Shown: in pieces, positions 9,006-18,029 of the stretch | Position numbering within the stretch: the stretch's first letter is position 1 | Layout: every line of letters begins with the position of its first letter | Translations under genes and position numbers: made by a program | The notes under the pieces: model-generated | What the model was told of the DNA's origin: nothing | What the model saw: only the letters and a program-made list of their open reading frames with translations | Database searches by the model: none | DNA from: Paenibacillus paeoniae | GTDB lineage: Bacteria > Bacillota > Bacilli > Paenibacillales > Paenibacillaceae | Length of the DNA stretch: 64,000 bases | NCBI RefSeq assembly: GCF_003388735.1 | Contig: NZ_QUBQ01000002.1 | Coordinates: forward strand, 62,001-126,000 | Direction: 5' to 3'

Positions 9006-9869
9006 TCAATGACTTGATGACGACTTCCATTCCACGATCGCTTTTACAATAAGCGTTAATACAGCCAGCATCACCAGCAGTGAAGCAACTGCGAATGCTG
9101 CGGAAAACTGATATTCATTGTACAGAATCTCAACATGCAGCGGCAGCGTGTTCGTCTGGCCCCGAATATGGCCGGATACGACCGATACGGCTCCGAATTC
9201 GCCCATTGCCCGGGCGTTGCTCAGGATGATACCGTACAGCAAGCCCCACTTTATGTTCGGAAGTGTCACCTTCCAGAAGATCGACCAGCCTCTCGCCCCA
9301 AGGCTCGCTGCGGCTTCCTCTTCCTGCACGCCTTGCGCCTGCATGAGCGGAATCAATTCTCTTGCCACAAACGGCACCGTGACGAATATAGTTGCGAGTA
9401 CGATGCCCGGAATGGCGAATACGATCTGAATGCCCTGCTCTCCCAGCCAAGGCCCGAGATATCCCTGAGCGCCGAATAACAGAATATAGACGAGTCCTGC
9501 AATAACTGGCGATACCGCGAACGGCAGATCAATGAGAGTAATAAGAAAGTTTTTGCCCTTGAAGCTGAACTTGCTGATTGCCCAAGCGGCTGCGACACCA
9601 AATACCGTATTGACGGGTACTGCGATCAGCGCAATGATGAGCGTAAGCTTCAGCGCGGACAAGGCGTCCGGCTCGACTAGAGCTTTGAAGTACATGCCCG
9701 CTCCCTTGCGGAACGCTTCGACGAATACGGATACGAGAGGCAGCACGACGACTAACCCGATAAATAATAGCGCTATGCCGATGAGCAGCCATTGTATCCC
9801 GCGTTGCTCGGTATTATGCTTCGGACGCTTCGCGTCCTCCTTCGAAAAAACCGTAATGGCGCCTGCCAT
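9006..9869 (-). CDS. cysW: Sulfate ABC transporter permease CysW
   Basis: Inner-membrane permease for sulfate (and possibly thiosulfate) import, partner of CysT. The 287-residue protein has about six membrane helices and the cytoplasmic EAA loop ([21 protein letters not shown]) that docks the ATPase. A GGGGGAGAT ribosome binding site precedes the ATG. It follows cysT after 56 bases and precedes the YezD-like gene. No CysA ATPase gene is in the cluster, so an ATPase must come from elsewhere. Confidence 0.93.
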   Translation of the reverse strand: MAGAITVFSKEDAKRPKHNTEQRGIQWLLIGIALLFIGLVVVLPLVSVFVEAFRKGAGMYFKALVEPDALSALKLTLIIALIAVPVNTVFGVAAAWAISKFSFKGKNFLITLIDLPFAVSPVIAGLVYILLFGAQGYLGPWLGEQGIQIVFAIPGIVLATIFVTVPFVARELIPLMQAQGVQEEEAAASLGARGWSIFWKVTLPNIKWGLLYGIILSNARAMGEFGAVSVVSGHIRGQTNTLPLHVEILYNEYQFSAAFAVASLLVMLAVLTLIVKAIVEWKSSSSH

Positions 9870-9925
9870 AGGTCATCTCCCCCTTTGATTACGAATCAGC
9901 CGCCATGGAAGGTATACGCCGCCGG

Positions 9926-10759
9926 TCATTTTGAGACGGCCCTTCTCTGCATATGCCATTGCAGCAAATTAATGATCAGCAGCAGGATAAACGATATGAT
10001 TAGCATAACGGAAGCGATCGCTGTCGCGCCTGCGTAATCGTATTGCTCCAGCTTCGTCATGATGAGCAGCGGGGCGATTTCGGTTTTCAAAGGCATGTTG
10101 CCGGAGATGAATACGACAGAGCCGTATTCGCCAATACCTCTGGCGAACGCCAGGGCAAATCCGGTAAGCAAAGCCGGCATCAATGCCGGTAAAATCACCT
10201 TCCGGAAAGTTCGAAGCCGATACGATCCCAGTGTTGCAGCCGCGTCTTCTGTCTCTTTATCTAAGTCTTGGAGTACGGGCTGAACGGTTCGGACGACGAA
10301 CGGCAATCCGATAAAAATGAGTGCAATCGTTATACCGGCCTGCGTATACGCGATCTTGATGCCAAGCGGATCAAGCAAGGAGCCGATCCAGCCGGTCTTG
10401 GAATAGATCGTCGTCAGGGCAATGCCCGCTACCGCTGTAGGAAGGGCGAACGGAATATCGACCAGACTGTCGATAATCTTTTTACCCGGAAAACGGTATC
10501 TGACCAGAACCCAAGCGACCAGTAAGCCGAATACGGCGTTAATGAGTCCGGCCCAGAGGGCCGTGCTGAAGCTGATGCGGTACGATGCCAGAACCCTTGG
10601 ATTCGTCACCGCGCTCCAGAACTCGGCCCATGTAAGCTCGAATGTCTTGAAGAAAATGCCCGCAAGCGGGATTAATACAATAAGGCTGATGTAAAACAAG
10701 GTGAACCCAAGCGACAACCCGAACCCTGGCAGTACTCTGCGATTTTTGGAACCTTTCAT
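9926..10759 (-). CDS. cysT: Sulfate ABC transporter permease CysT
   Basis: Second membrane subunit of the sulfate importer, with 277 residues and about six helices. The EAA loop reads [21 protein letters not shown]. It lies between the binding-protein gene and cysW in the usual order. CGGAG sits ten bases before the ATG. Similarity to molybdate permeases exists, but the adjacent sulfate-type binding protein makes the assignment clear. Confidence 0.93.
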   Translation of the reverse strand: MKGSKNRRVLPGFGLSLGFTLFYISLIVLIPLAGIFFKTFELTWAEFWSAVTNPRVLASYRISFSTALWAGLINAVFGLLVAWVLVRYRFPGKKIIDSLVDIPFALPTAVAGIALTTIYSKTGWIGSLLDPLGIKIAYTQAGITIALIFIGLPFVVRTVQPVLQDLDKETEDAAATLGSYRLRTFRKVILPALMPALLTGFALAFARGIGEYGSVVFISGNMPLKTEIAPLLIMTKLEQYDYAGATAIASVMLIISFILLLIINLLQWHMQRRAVSK

Positions 10760-10793
10760 GAGAAGTCAGCTCCGCTCTCTCCAGTATTGTTCA

Positions 10794-11906
10794 TTACGAG
10801 CCTGGCGTGTAAATCTGATCGAATACTCCGCCATCGGAGAAATGCTTGTTCTGTGCTTCTGCCCAACCGCCAAAGTCCTTATCAATGGTCAACAACTCAA
10901 GTGTAGGGAACTGATCCTTGAAATTTGCCGCAATGGCTTCATTCGTAGGACGATAGTAGTTTTCACCTGCGATGCGCTGTCCTTCCTCAGAGTAGAGGTA
11001 TTGCAGATAAGCCTCTGCTACTTCTCTTGTACCGCGCTCGTCAACGGTTTTGTCCACGATCGCTACAGGAGGTTCCGCCAAGATGCTAAGCGATGGGTAT
11101 ACGATATCGAATTTGTCCGGACCCAGCTCGTTGATGGACAGATACGCTTCGTTCTCCCAAGCCAGCAGAACGTCGCCAATACCGCGCTCTACGAAAGTCG
11201 TTGTGGAACCGCGTGCGCCAGTGTCGAGTACCGGCACATGTTTGAACAGATCCGTTACAAATTGCTTGGCTGCCGCTTCGTCGTTGTTATTATGCTTCAG
11301 CGCGTAGCCCCATGCCGCCAAGTAGTTCCAGCGTGCGCCGCCCGAAGTCTTCGGATTCGGCGTAATTACTTCCACGCCATCCTTCAACAAATCGTTCCAG
11401 TCTTGAATGCCTTTTGGATTGCCCTTGCGCACTAGGAATACGATAGTTGAAGTGTAAGGTGAGCTGTTCAGCTCATATTGCTTCTGCCAATCTTTGTCGA
11501 GCAAACCTGTCCCGATCAGAGCGTCAATGTCGTAGCCCAGTGCCAGCGTCACCACATCGGCCTTCAAGCCGTCGATGACCGCTCTAGCTTGCTTGCCGGA
11601 ACCGCCATGCGATTGATCGATTTCAACCTTTTGATTTTTCTCCGCAAGCCAGTGGGCTGCGAAAGCTTTATTAAATTCTACGTACAATTCGCGAGTTGGG
11701 TCATAGGAGACGTTCAACAGCTTCACAGGAGGAAGCGGCTCTTTCTTTTCTTCTGCCGGTTGGGAAGCTGATGGTGAAGGCGACGATGCGTTTTCTTTAT
11801 TTCCCCCATTGTTAACCGATCCTTTGTCGCCGCCGCATGCGGCCAGCGTTAACGCGAATACGACAAATAAAATAATGGCTTGAATACGAACCGAAGTTTT
11901 CTTCAT
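10794..11906 (-). CDS. Sulfate-binding lipoprotein of the ABC transporter
   Basis: Extracellular substrate-binding protein of 370 residues that delivers sulfate to CysT-CysW. It has a lipoprotein signal (helix then [10 protein letters not shown], lipid-anchored Cys near residue 24), a Ser/Pro-rich linker, and the family motifs [10 protein letters not shown] and [19 protein letters not shown] that bind the oxyanion. The start is ATG 11906, since AGGGGTG precedes it; an in-frame GTG at 11918 lies within that site. First gene of the operon, behind a consensus promoter with a candidate operator at the start point. Equivalent to CysP/Sbp. Confidence 0.94.
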   Translation of the reverse strand: MKKTSVRIQAIILFVVFALTLAACGGDKGSVNNGGNKENASSPSPSASQPAEEKKEPLPPVKLLNVSYDPTRELYVEFNKAFAAHWLAEKNQKVEIDQSHGGSGKQARAVIDGLKADVVTLALGYDIDALIGTGLLDKDWQKQYELNSSPYTSTIVFLVRKGNPKGIQDWNDLLKDGVEVITPNPKTSGGARWNYLAAWGYALKHNNNDEAAAKQFVTDLFKHVPVLDTGARGSTTTFVERGIGDVLLAWENEAYLSINELGPDKFDIVYPSLSILAEPPVAIVDKTVDERGTREVAEAYLQYLYSEEGQRIAGENYYRPTNEAIAANFKDQFPTLELLTIDKDFGGWAEAQNKHFSDGGVFDQIYTPGS

Positions 11907-11982
11907 AGTTTCTTGCACCCCTCATTTTTCATTGGATGAGATAGGGCTTCGTCAACTCCGGTTCGTCCGGTCATTAAACATT

Positions 11983-12006
11983 ATTCCTACCTGATTAGTT
12001 GGTTAT
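11983..12006. promoter_or_regulatory. Possible CymR-type operator at the sulfate operon start
   Basis: Read on the plus strand, the 24 bases begin ATTCCTACC and end TTGGTTAT, a partly symmetrical AT/CC-type sequence covering the predicted transcription start. It resembles the loose CymR/cysteine-regulator sites of Firmicutes, which would fit a sulfur operon. The consensus is recalled, not computed. Confidence 0.3.
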
Positions 12007-12012
12007 GAATGC

Positions 12013-12041
12013 ATATTACCAGCGATCCCCACCTCTGTCAA
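12013..12041 (-). promoter_or_regulatory. Sulfate transport operon promoter
   Basis: Minus-strand TTGACA (12036-12041), exactly 17 bases, TAATAT (12013-12018). The leader to the binding-protein start is about 100 bases, with no S-box or T-box pattern seen. Confidence 0.8.
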
Positions 12042-12101
12042 TACAAATTTCGAATATTTGAAGAGATCGATAAGTTTTCGTTATATAACTTTTATTTCCA
12101 C

Positions 12102-12134
12102 AAAAAAAGTCTCCGCCGCATATGGGCGAAGACT
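12102..12134 (-). terminator. Terminator of dnaB-dnaI
   Basis: On the minus strand an 11-pair stem (AAGTCTTCGCC with GGCGGAGACTT, one G-U) with a 5-base loop is followed by seven T. It lies 55 bases past the dnaI stop. Confidence 0.85.
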
Positions 12135-12145
12135 TTCTATCTTGT

Positions 12146-12182
12146 ACCAATCGTTGCTGGCATTCTTCAAACTTGCGCTAAG
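12146..12182. repeat. Short dispersed repeat, copy 1
   Basis: Contains CCAATCGTTG, four variable bases, then CATTCTTCAAACTTGCG. A second copy in the same orientation lies at 16369-16406 (CCATTCGTTG, four bases, CATTCTACAAACTTGCG). Both sit in the 3' region of a minus-strand gene next to its terminator. See findings. Confidence 0.6.
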
Positions 12183-12188
12183 TACACG

Positions 12189-13145
12189 TTACTTCCGTCC
12201 ACGCTTGTTCTCACCCGTAACCATGATGGTCTCCACATAAGGCCTGATGCGGTCCATAATCCGCTGTCCTTTGTGCAACTCGTCGCCATCCTTGCTGGTG
12301 AAGCTGAAGTGGCGCTCCAGCGCTTCCAGATCATAGTTGGACGTATAGAAGGTCGGCTTGCGCTCCATCCGATAATTCAGGATGGCGCCCAGCACATGAT
12401 CGCGGACCCACGGATTAAGGTTCTCCGCGCCGATATCGTCGAAGATGAGCAAGTCCGTCGACTTCATCATCTCCACCGTTTCCTTGAGCTTGGCCGGTTC
12501 ATGCATCAGTACTTTCAAGTCTTCAACAAAGTCCGGCATATAGACAATAACGCCGGAATGTCCCGCTTTTGCGAGCTCTTGAAGCAGATAGCACATCAGG
12601 AAGGTCTTGCCCGTACCGAATCGTCCCGCCAAATATAGGCCTTCATGTCCAAGACCATGTTCCCTCGTGCGATCAATATAACGAAGCAGTTGACCTACAG
12701 CCTTGGCACGTTCCATATCATTGGTCAGAATCTCATCGGAAGAATAGCCCCGGCGAAGCGCGGCATCGTCCACATAGAAGCTGCGTATCCGGCTGCGGAT
12801 CGCCTCCTCGCTTTGTCTTGCCAGAAACTTCTTGCAGGATACCTTCCGGTCATATAGCCCAGTATGGCCATTCACCGTCTCCGATGAAAGCAGCGTATAG
12901 TGTCCTTCATAGTCATTAGGACACAGATCGAGACCCGGACAGTTGGTGCAATTGCGATACTCGGATACATATTGATAGACCCGGTTAAGGTTCAGCCGAA
13001 TCGCGTCTTCCTCCACTTCAGGATACTTCTCCCTCAGCTTGATGACGAGGGGGTCTCGCAATAATTCCTTTAGTTTGCGTTCTGCTTCCTCTGACAGGGA
13101 TCTTCCCCCTGGCCAAGACTTCAACAATTCGCCCAGCGATTCCAT
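12189..13145 (-). CDS. dnaI: Primosomal protein DnaI (helicase loader)
   Basis: AAA+ ATPase that loads replicative helicase DnaC onto DNA at oriC and at restarted forks, with DnaB and DnaD. The 318-residue protein has an N-terminal helicase-binding part with a Cys cluster (NCTNCPGLDLCPND and a further VSCKKF, likely zinc), then the ATPase core with Walker A GRFGTGKT and Walker B LLIFDDIGAE. The start is ATG 13145, since GAGGGGTG lies just upstream and would be coding from the GTG at 13154. It lies 24 bases after dnaB, as in Bacillus. Confidence 0.95.
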   Translation of the reverse strand: MESLGELLKSWPGGRSLSEEAERKLKELLRDPLVIKLREKYPEVEEDAIRLNLNRVYQYVSEYRNCTNCPGLDLCPNDYEGHYTLLSSETVNGHTGLYDRKVSCKKFLARQSEEAIRSRIRSFYVDDAALRRGYSSDEILTNDMERAKAVGQLLRYIDRTREHGLGHEGLYLAGRFGTGKTFLMCYLLQELAKAGHSGVIVYMPDFVEDLKVLMHEPAKLKETVEMMKSTDLLIFDDIGAENLNPWVRDHVLGAILNYRMERKPTFYTSNYDLEALERHFSFTSKDGDELHKGQRIMDRIRPYVETIMVTGENKRGRK

Positions 13146-13169
13146 TACTCTCACCCCTCGTTAAAATCG

Positions 13170-14690
13170 TTATGATTGTCCATCCAGCTTCCGCGCCAGA
13201 CGGCGTAATTCTTCCAGTTCATCCGCGGATACAGAAGCGGATGACTTGCCCTCCGGTACGATTGGAATGGACGGCTTCCGGGATGCGCCGCGGGCATTGC
13301 CGCCGCGGGGTCCGCTTCTCGCGCTGCCGGCGTAACCGCCCGGCTCCTTCCGCCGCTCCTTATCCTGTTCAAGCTGCGCTTGCTCTCTCACATATTTCAC
13401 AGCCTTCTCGAAGGTATCAATCCCCTTCATCAGCATATTGGAGGCAACCGCATCGATAAATGTCTTCGTGACGCGAGCAGAGTCGCTTTCGCCCAGCACG
13501 TAATGAACAAGTACGTTAATAACCGGCGGGGCCAGCCGATAATTGAGATCGATACGCTCGAAAATTTGATCGACCCAATCCGGAACGGCTCCCGGGAAAA
13601 AACGCTTCAAGAAACGGGTATGCGGTTCATTGCGCATCAGCATGTTGTACTGCTGAATGTCGCAGCGCCCCTTCAACTGATTCGGTACAGGAAGATAGTC
13701 CTGCTCCTGCACTTCATACTCCTCATCCGGCTCATCTGAATCCTCGGACACAGACTCGTCGGCGTGAATAGCGGTATGGGACAGCACACGCTGACGCTCG
13801 CCTTCGCGCTTCTTGTCTTGCCTGTAAAGCTGATTGGCCCTGACTTGCAACTCGTCCATATTCACTTCACCGCTTTCGGTAAAAACCCCGTCCTCATCCA
13901 ACAAGCGGCATAAATTAACGATCGTCAAGTTGTACTTGTAAGCGACATAGTTGATCTGCGCAAGCCCCTCCGTATTCTGGCGAAGACGCTCAACATAAGC
14001 ACGATTAGCCGAATTGCGCGGGAAGCGGATTATAAGCTCCCCATAGGGAATACCTGCAGAAGCAAGCTCCGTGCGAGCTGATGCTTGCCTCGTCGGCGCA
14101 ACCTCGGAGAGCGCCTGCTCCAGCTCCGTATCGAAGGATTGCGGGTTCAGCTTGAACAGCTCATAGAATGGCACGGAGATGTTCTCTTTGGACAATTGCG
14201 CATGGGCCAATTCATCCGGTTCAGTGGAACCGAATGACTCTCTTAGCGCAATAACGGCGTATTTGCCCACCTTATCCCGCAGCAACATGGCCAGATGCAT
14301 ATTCTGGAAAAACTCAGCAGGCAACAACGGCTGAATAAGCTCGTATTCATAAATAACATCGGCATGCTCAGGCACACCAAGACGCGATGTAGCAAGCAAG
14401 CCGACTGCCTCGAGCTTGGACGCCTGGTCGATTACGTAGCGTCGGCTCTTTTCATTCATCTCAAGTCCAAGTCCTAGAAACAGCTTGCGATGAGGCTCCA
14501 GGGACGAATATCCACAGCGATCATCGGCAATGCCATGATAGAGCTGCTGGTACATCGAGATGGCGAACGCGCCGACCATTGGCTGGTAGATTAATGACAA
14601 CATTTTATAATGAAGGCTGCTTAACGAGAAATCCCGAAATATGTAATAACGGTGATGTTCCGTAAATTGCATAATATGATTGATGCGCAT
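13170..14690 (-). CDS. dnaB: Replication initiation and membrane attachment protein DnaB
   Basis: Firmicute helicase co-loader (not the E. coli helicase), acting with DnaD and DnaI in initiation and attachment of oriC to the membrane. The 506-residue protein has N-terminal winged-helix domains (from INHIMQFTEHHRYYIFRDF) and a C-terminal DnaB_2/DDBH2 region near 390-440 (ERIDLNYRLAPPVINVLVHYV). A low-complexity acidic stretch sits in the middle and a basic Gly/Arg-rich tail at the end. ATG 14690 is preferred over ATG 14708 because GGATGGAG lies eight bases before it. Co-transcribed with dnaI. Confidence 0.92.
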   Translation of the reverse strand: MRINHIMQFTEHHRYYIFRDFSLSSLHYKMLSLIYQPMVGAFAISMYQQLYHGIADDRCGYSSLEPHRKLFLGLGLEMNEKSRRYVIDQASKLEAVGLLATSRLGVPEHADVIYEYELIQPLLPAEFFQNMHLAMLLRDKVGKYAVIALRESFGSTEPDELAHAQLSKENISVPFYELFKLNPQSFDTELEQALSEVAPTRQASARTELASAGIPYGELIIRFPRNSANRAYVERLRQNTEGLAQINYVAYKYNLTIVNLCRLLDEDGVFTESGEVNMDELQVRANQLYRQDKKREGERQRVLSHTAIHADESVSEDSDEPDEEYEVQEQDYLPVPNQLKGRCDIQQYNMLMRNEPHTRFLKRFFPGAVPDWVDQIFERIDLNYRLAPPVINVLVHYVLGESDSARVTKTFIDAVASNMLMKGIDTFEKAVKYVREQAQLEQDKERRKEPGGYAGSARSGPRGGNARGASRKPSIPIVPEGKSSASVSADELEELRRLARKLDGQS

Positions 14691-14767
14691 CGCACCGACT
14701 CCATCCATAGCTTTATCTCTACTATTCTAGCATACAAAAGGACCTCTTTGGCGAATTGGAGAAATAG

Positions 14768-14792
14768 AAAAATCCCCCGTATGAGGGATTTT
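14768..14792 (-). terminator. Terminator of yuiB
   Basis: Short hairpin (AAAATCCCTC with GGGGGATTTTT on the minus strand) with a terminal T-run, five bases past the yuiB stop. It separates yuiB from dnaB. Confidence 0.75.
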
Positions 14793-14796
14793 GAGA

Positions 14797-15108
14797 TTAA
14801 AACATTTTGAAGCCGCCTTTACGCAGCGCGTTGATGGCCCAGCCGCTTACGTACGCCCCGATCATGGCGCCGATAATAGGTAAATAGTAGATCGCCGTAT
14901 ATGTACCTATGTTATCCAACGATGGATTGGACGCTTTGTCCCATGGCGACCATATGATCAGTCCGATCAGGACGATTGCAAACAAAATCATCGGAAACCA
15001 AGTCGTCTTCAACAACATGTTCAGGATAAAGCCGATACCGAACATCATGACAAAGAACAGAACCGTCGCCACCGCGGCTTGGACGATCATTATGACTATG
15101 TCTGGCAT
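14797..15108 (-). CDS. yuiB: YuiB-like membrane protein
   Basis: A 103-residue protein with three or four membrane helices (FFVMMFGIGFILNMLL, WFPMILFAIVLIGLIIW, and a last one near IGAMIGAYVSGWAI). Length and the GIGF-LNMLL core match Bacillus YuiB, of unknown function. In Bacillus subtilis yuiB lies beside yumB (NADH dehydrogenase) and yumC, and both are also nearby here (16.7-19.3 kb), which supports the call. ATG 15108 is chosen because AAAGGAG lies eight bases before it; the TTG at 15126 precedes that site. Confidence 0.75.
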   Translation of the reverse strand: MPDIVIMIVQAAVATVLFFVMMFGIGFILNMLLKTTWFPMILFAIVLIGLIIWSPWDKASNPSLDNIGTYTAIYYLPIIGAMIGAYVSGWAINALRKGGFKMF

Positions 15109-15236
15109 TCCAATAGCTCCTTTCAACTCTCCGTTCGGTTATGCGCGGAGATACGCATAATGATTGACCTTATTTAGTTTAATGAAAGCGACATGCGAAG
15201 TCAATCGACATGGGCGAAATGTCACAAGTCCGTCAT

Positions 15237-15266
15237 TTGCTCATTCCGCAGACGTTACGATACAAT
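15237..15266 (+). promoter_or_regulatory. hemQ promoter
   Basis: TTGCTC (15237-15242), 18 bases, TACAAT (15261-15266), followed by AAAGGAG and the hemQ start at 15307. Confidence 0.6.
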
Positions 15267-15306
15267 AAATAGAAGCTTAATGAAGAGCTGAAAGGAGTTT
15301 TTCCCG

Positions 15307-16053
15307 ATGAGTGAAGCCGCACAAACATTAGAGGGCTGGTATGCCCTTCATGATTTTCGCAGTATGGACTGGACCGCATGGCGCCTGGCCGACGAGAGCG
15401 AGCGCAAGCGCGCGCTGGACGAGCTACATACTTTCTTAGGCGAATGGTCTGCGATTGAGGAACAGAAGCTCGGCAGTACGGCCGTTTATTCCATTGTTGG
15501 ACAGAAGGCCGACTTCGTCTTTATGCATTTGCGCGAGACGCTGGAGGATCTGAACGAGATTGAAACAGCGTTCAACAAAACGACATTCGCCAGCTTTACG
15601 TACCCTGTTCATTCCTATGTCAGCATTGTAGAATTGAGCAACTACATGGCTCAGCCAGGCTCAGACCCGTTACAGAATCCGGAAGTAGTCGCGAGACTGA
15701 AGCCGATTCTGCCGAAGTGGAAGCATATCTGCTTCTACCCGATGAACAAGCGCCGCTCCGGCAACGACAACTGGTACATGCTGAGCATGGATGAGCGCAA
15801 AGCGATGATGCGCAGCCACGGCATGATCGGCCGCCAATATGCGGGCAAAGTCAAACAAATCATTACCGGCTCTGTCGGCTTCGATAACTGGGAGTGGGGC
15901 GTAACGCTGTTCGCGGACGACGCGCTTCAATTCAAGAAGCTTGTCTATGAAATGCGCTTCGACGAAGTTAGCGCGCGGTTCGGCGACTTCGGCGACTTCT
16001 ATGTCGGCAACTTCCTGGATGCCGAGAAGTTCGAGAAGCTGCTTTCGGTATAG
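15307..16053 (+). CDS. hemQ: Coproheme decarboxylase HemQ
   Basis: Last enzyme of the coproporphyrin-dependent heme pathway of Gram-positive bacteria; it decarboxylates coproheme III to heme b using peroxide. The 248-residue chlorite-dismutase-fold protein shows the catalytic Tyr region FYPMNKRR (about residues 140-147), [15 protein letters not shown] carrying the heme-ligand His, and the C-terminal [20 protein letters not shown] signature. Length is standard. It has its own promoter and terminator and supplies heme for the SdhC and cytochrome oxidase functions encoded elsewhere in the window. Confidence 0.96.
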   Translation: MSEAAQTLEGWYALHDFRSMDWTAWRLADESERKRALDELHTFLGEWSAIEEQKLGSTAVYSIVGQKADFVFMHLRETLEDLNEIETAFNKTTFASFTYPVHSYVSIVELSNYMAQPGSDPLQNPEVVARLKPILPKWKHICFYPMNKRRSGNDNWYMLSMDERKAMMRSHGMIGRQYAGKVKQIITGSVGFDNWEWGVTLFADDALQFKKLVYEMRFDEVSARFGDFGDFYVGNFLDAEKFEKLLSV

Positions 16054-16078
16054 TCATCCATTAAATAGATACGAAAAA

Positions 16079-16113
16079 AACGGACCTGTTGGTGACAACA
16101 GGCCCGTTTTTTC
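16079..16113 (+). terminator. hemQ terminator
   Basis: AACGG-A-CCTGTT and AACAGG-C-CCGTT arms around a six-base loop, followed by TTTTTTC on the plus strand. Confidence 0.85.
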
Positions 16114-16144
16114 ATAGTGAATGAATCCAACTGAAGACCGCCAA

Positions 16145-16387
16145 TCATTTTTCAGAAAAAAGATAACAGCCTTTTAAGGTTTTATTTTCAATGAACTTCT
16201 CGTCACTGAACTCCCCCGCCTTATATGCCGTCCAGGATAATGTACGATCTGTTGTGCCGTCCTTATAAATTAAATAAGCGCTTCCCAGCTTGTCTTCACA
16301 AGCACCCGATATTCCCGTGGCAACAAACTCTGATTTGTTATAAGTAATAATTGTCGGAACTAGATCCCTCCATTCGTTGGCTACATT
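16145..16387 (-). pseudogene. Orphan C-terminal ORF remnant
   Basis: An 80-codon open frame with no start codon or ribosome binding site, bounded upstream by TAG. The product (NVANEWRDLVPTIITYNK..., ending LKGCYLFSEK) has a plausible protein-like composition and is more AT-rich than the flanking genes. It may be the broken 3' end of a transferred gene. I do not recognise the family. Its upstream edge falls inside the dispersed repeat at 16369-16406. It could also be chance. It occupies most of the 400-base gap after hemQ. Confidence 0.35.
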
Positions 16388-16406
16388 CTACAAACTTGCG
16401 AGATAG
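16369..16406. repeat. Short dispersed repeat, copy 2
   Basis: CCATTCGTTG, four bases, CATTCTACAAACTTGCG; same orientation as the copy at 12146-12182 with about 25 of 31 bases shared. It lies just past the terminator of the 16456 gene. Confidence 0.6.
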
Positions 16407-16409
16407 CGC

Positions 16410-16449
16410 AAAAAAGGCTTTCACCGGCAAGATTGCACGGCGAAAGCCT
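16410..16449 (-). terminator. Terminator of the ndh operon
   Basis: On the minus strand GGCTTTCGCCG and CGGTGAAAGCC form an 11-pair stem with a T-run after it, six bases past the stop of the small gene that follows ndh. Confidence 0.85.
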
Positions 16450-16455
16450 ATTACA

Positions 16456-16710
16456 TTATTCTTCGTCCGTCTCCGCCCCAAGGCGTTTGGACTCCAGATA
16501 TTCTTGAGTTGCTCGATCGCGTTCGCGGCCTTTGTCCTTCAGCCGTTCAATCGCAGGTTGAATTAACAGGTCGATTTCCTTCTGCACCGTATAAGCCAAG
16601 TCATAGCGGGTCTGTGATTCCAGATAGGAACCAACCTCGATTAAGGCGTTGTAACGATCAAGCTCGTCTCTCGTCAATAAACCGCGGACTTGTACGCTGC
16701 AGTGTCTCAT
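16456..16710 (-). CDS. Small helical protein coupled to NADH dehydrogenase
   Basis: An 84-residue, charged, mostly helical protein (LLTRDELDRYNALIEVG...), with no membrane segment and no family I recognise. Its ATG overlaps the ndh stop as TAATG, so it should be translated by coupling, and it is followed by a good terminator. It may therefore act with the NADH dehydrogenase as a small accessory or membrane-edge factor; that is inference from position only. Confidence 0.7.
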   Translation of the reverse strand: MRHCSVQVRGLLTRDELDRYNALIEVGSYLESQTRYDLAYTVQKEIDLLIQPAIERLKDKGRERDRATQEYLESKRLGAETDEE

Positions 16711-17903
16711 TACAGGAACTTACCTTTTTTCAGAACGAGCGGAATGCCGCCGATAATGAACAGGTAACGGATATCGATCAGTTTTTTCAGCCATGCAGCT
16801 ACGCGGCCTTTGTATTTCTTGCCGAAAGCAACGCCGATAGCTTCGCCTTTACCAAGCGACGCCACTGTACCCTTGTTGGAATACACGAACGTTTTCAGCG
16901 GCTGGTTACGAATGGAAGCAACCAGGTTATTCGCGCATACAACACCTTGTTGCATAGCGATTTGCGCTGTTGGCGGGTATGGACGCCCTTCCGGATTGAA
17001 CATCAGTGAGTTGTCGCCTACGATGTAGATGTTCTCGCTGCCTGGGCAACGCAGGAATTCATCTACTTTCACACGTCCGCGCATCGTCTCGAATCCAGCT
17101 TCCTCAATCAAGCGGTTACCACGGATACCGCCCGTCCAGATCACTGTAGCGGATTTGATTTCTTCGCCTTCGCCGACTACGACGCCTTCTGGCGTGCACT
17201 CTTTGATCGCTGTGCCGATACGGAAGGTAACGCCCTTCTTCTGCAGCACGTCCATGCCGTATTGCACCAGCTCCGGATCGAAGCCTGGCAGAGCAGTTGG
17301 AGCAGCCTCGATGTTGTAGATTTTCACCAGGGAAGGATCTACGTCGAATTGCTTGCAAAGCTCAGGAATACGGTCGGACAATTCGCCTACGAACTCGATA
17401 CCCGTAAAGCCAGCGCCGCCAACAATAAACGTCAGGTAGTCTGTGCGATGCGGCTCGCGTTTGTAACGAGCGAATTGATATTCGATATGTTCGCGGATCA
17501 GGCGAACGGAGTTGATGCTGCGAATATTCATCGCATTCTCAGCAAGACCCGGGATGCCGAATGTCTCTGGCTCGCCGCCAAGGCCGATAACCAAATAGTC
17601 GTAAGACAGCGTACCGTCTTCGAGAATCACTTTTTTGTCTTGCGGACGGATTTGAACAACCGTCGATTTCACGAAATCGATTTTGAATTCATCGATCAGC
17701 TTGGAGATGCTGACACGAGCGTTCTCCGGGTTGTCCGTACCCGCAGCTGGCATATGAAGATGCGTCGTAATGTAGTGGTAATCATGCTTGTTCACCAATG
17801 TTACGTCCGCTTCATTATAATTCAGTTCTTTCTGCAGACGGAGCGCCGTCAGCACGCCGCCGTAGCCGGCGCCAAGGATAACAATTTTCGGTATGTTGCT
17901 CAT
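16710..17903 (-). CDS. ndh: Type II NADH dehydrogenase (NDH-2, YumB/Ndh-like)
   Basis: Peripheral membrane flavoenzyme that passes electrons from NADH to menaquinone without proton pumping. The 397-residue protein has the FAD motif LGAGYGG near residues 9-15, an NAD-binding second Rossmann fold (TFIVGGAGFTGIEFVGEL), TVIWTGGIRGN and YIVGDNS. The C-terminus is amphipathic (VAAWLKKLIDIRYLFIIGGIP), as expected for membrane attachment. ATG 17903 follows GGATGGGA; the open frame continues upstream to 18020 without support. A possible Rex operator lies upstream. It is paired with a coupled 84-residue protein. Confidence 0.93.
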   Translation of the reverse strand: MSNIPKIVILGAGYGGVLTALRLQKELNYNEADVTLVNKHDYHYITTHLHMPAAGTDNPENARVSISKLIDEFKIDFVKSTVVQIRPQDKKVILEDGTLSYDYLVIGLGGEPETFGIPGLAENAMNIRSINSVRLIREHIEYQFARYKREPHRTDYLTFIVGGAGFTGIEFVGELSDRIPELCKQFDVDPSLVKIYNIEAAPTALPGFDPELVQYGMDVLQKKGVTFRIGTAIKECTPEGVVVGEGEEIKSATVIWTGGIRGNRLIEEAGFETMRGRVKVDEFLRCPGSENIYIVGDNSLMFNPEGRPYPPTAQIAMQQGVVCANNLVASIRNQPLKTFVYSNKGTVASLGKGEAIGVAFGKKYKGRVAAWLKKLIDIRYLFIIGGIPLVLKKGKFL

Positions 17904-18029
17904 CGTAGAATCCCATCCATTCCTCATTTTCTTTTGATTGGCGATATAAAAATCCCTCGCTTGCATAAAGCGAGTTCGCTTAACAAACCATGTTATAAGC
18001 CGATTGCCACTTTCGTTCACCCAAAAGAA

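Noticed and set aside
11907..12006. S-box or T-box riboswitch in the leader of the sulfate operon
   Set aside because: The leader is only about 100 bases, and no S-box core, T-box sequence or leader terminator could be seen.
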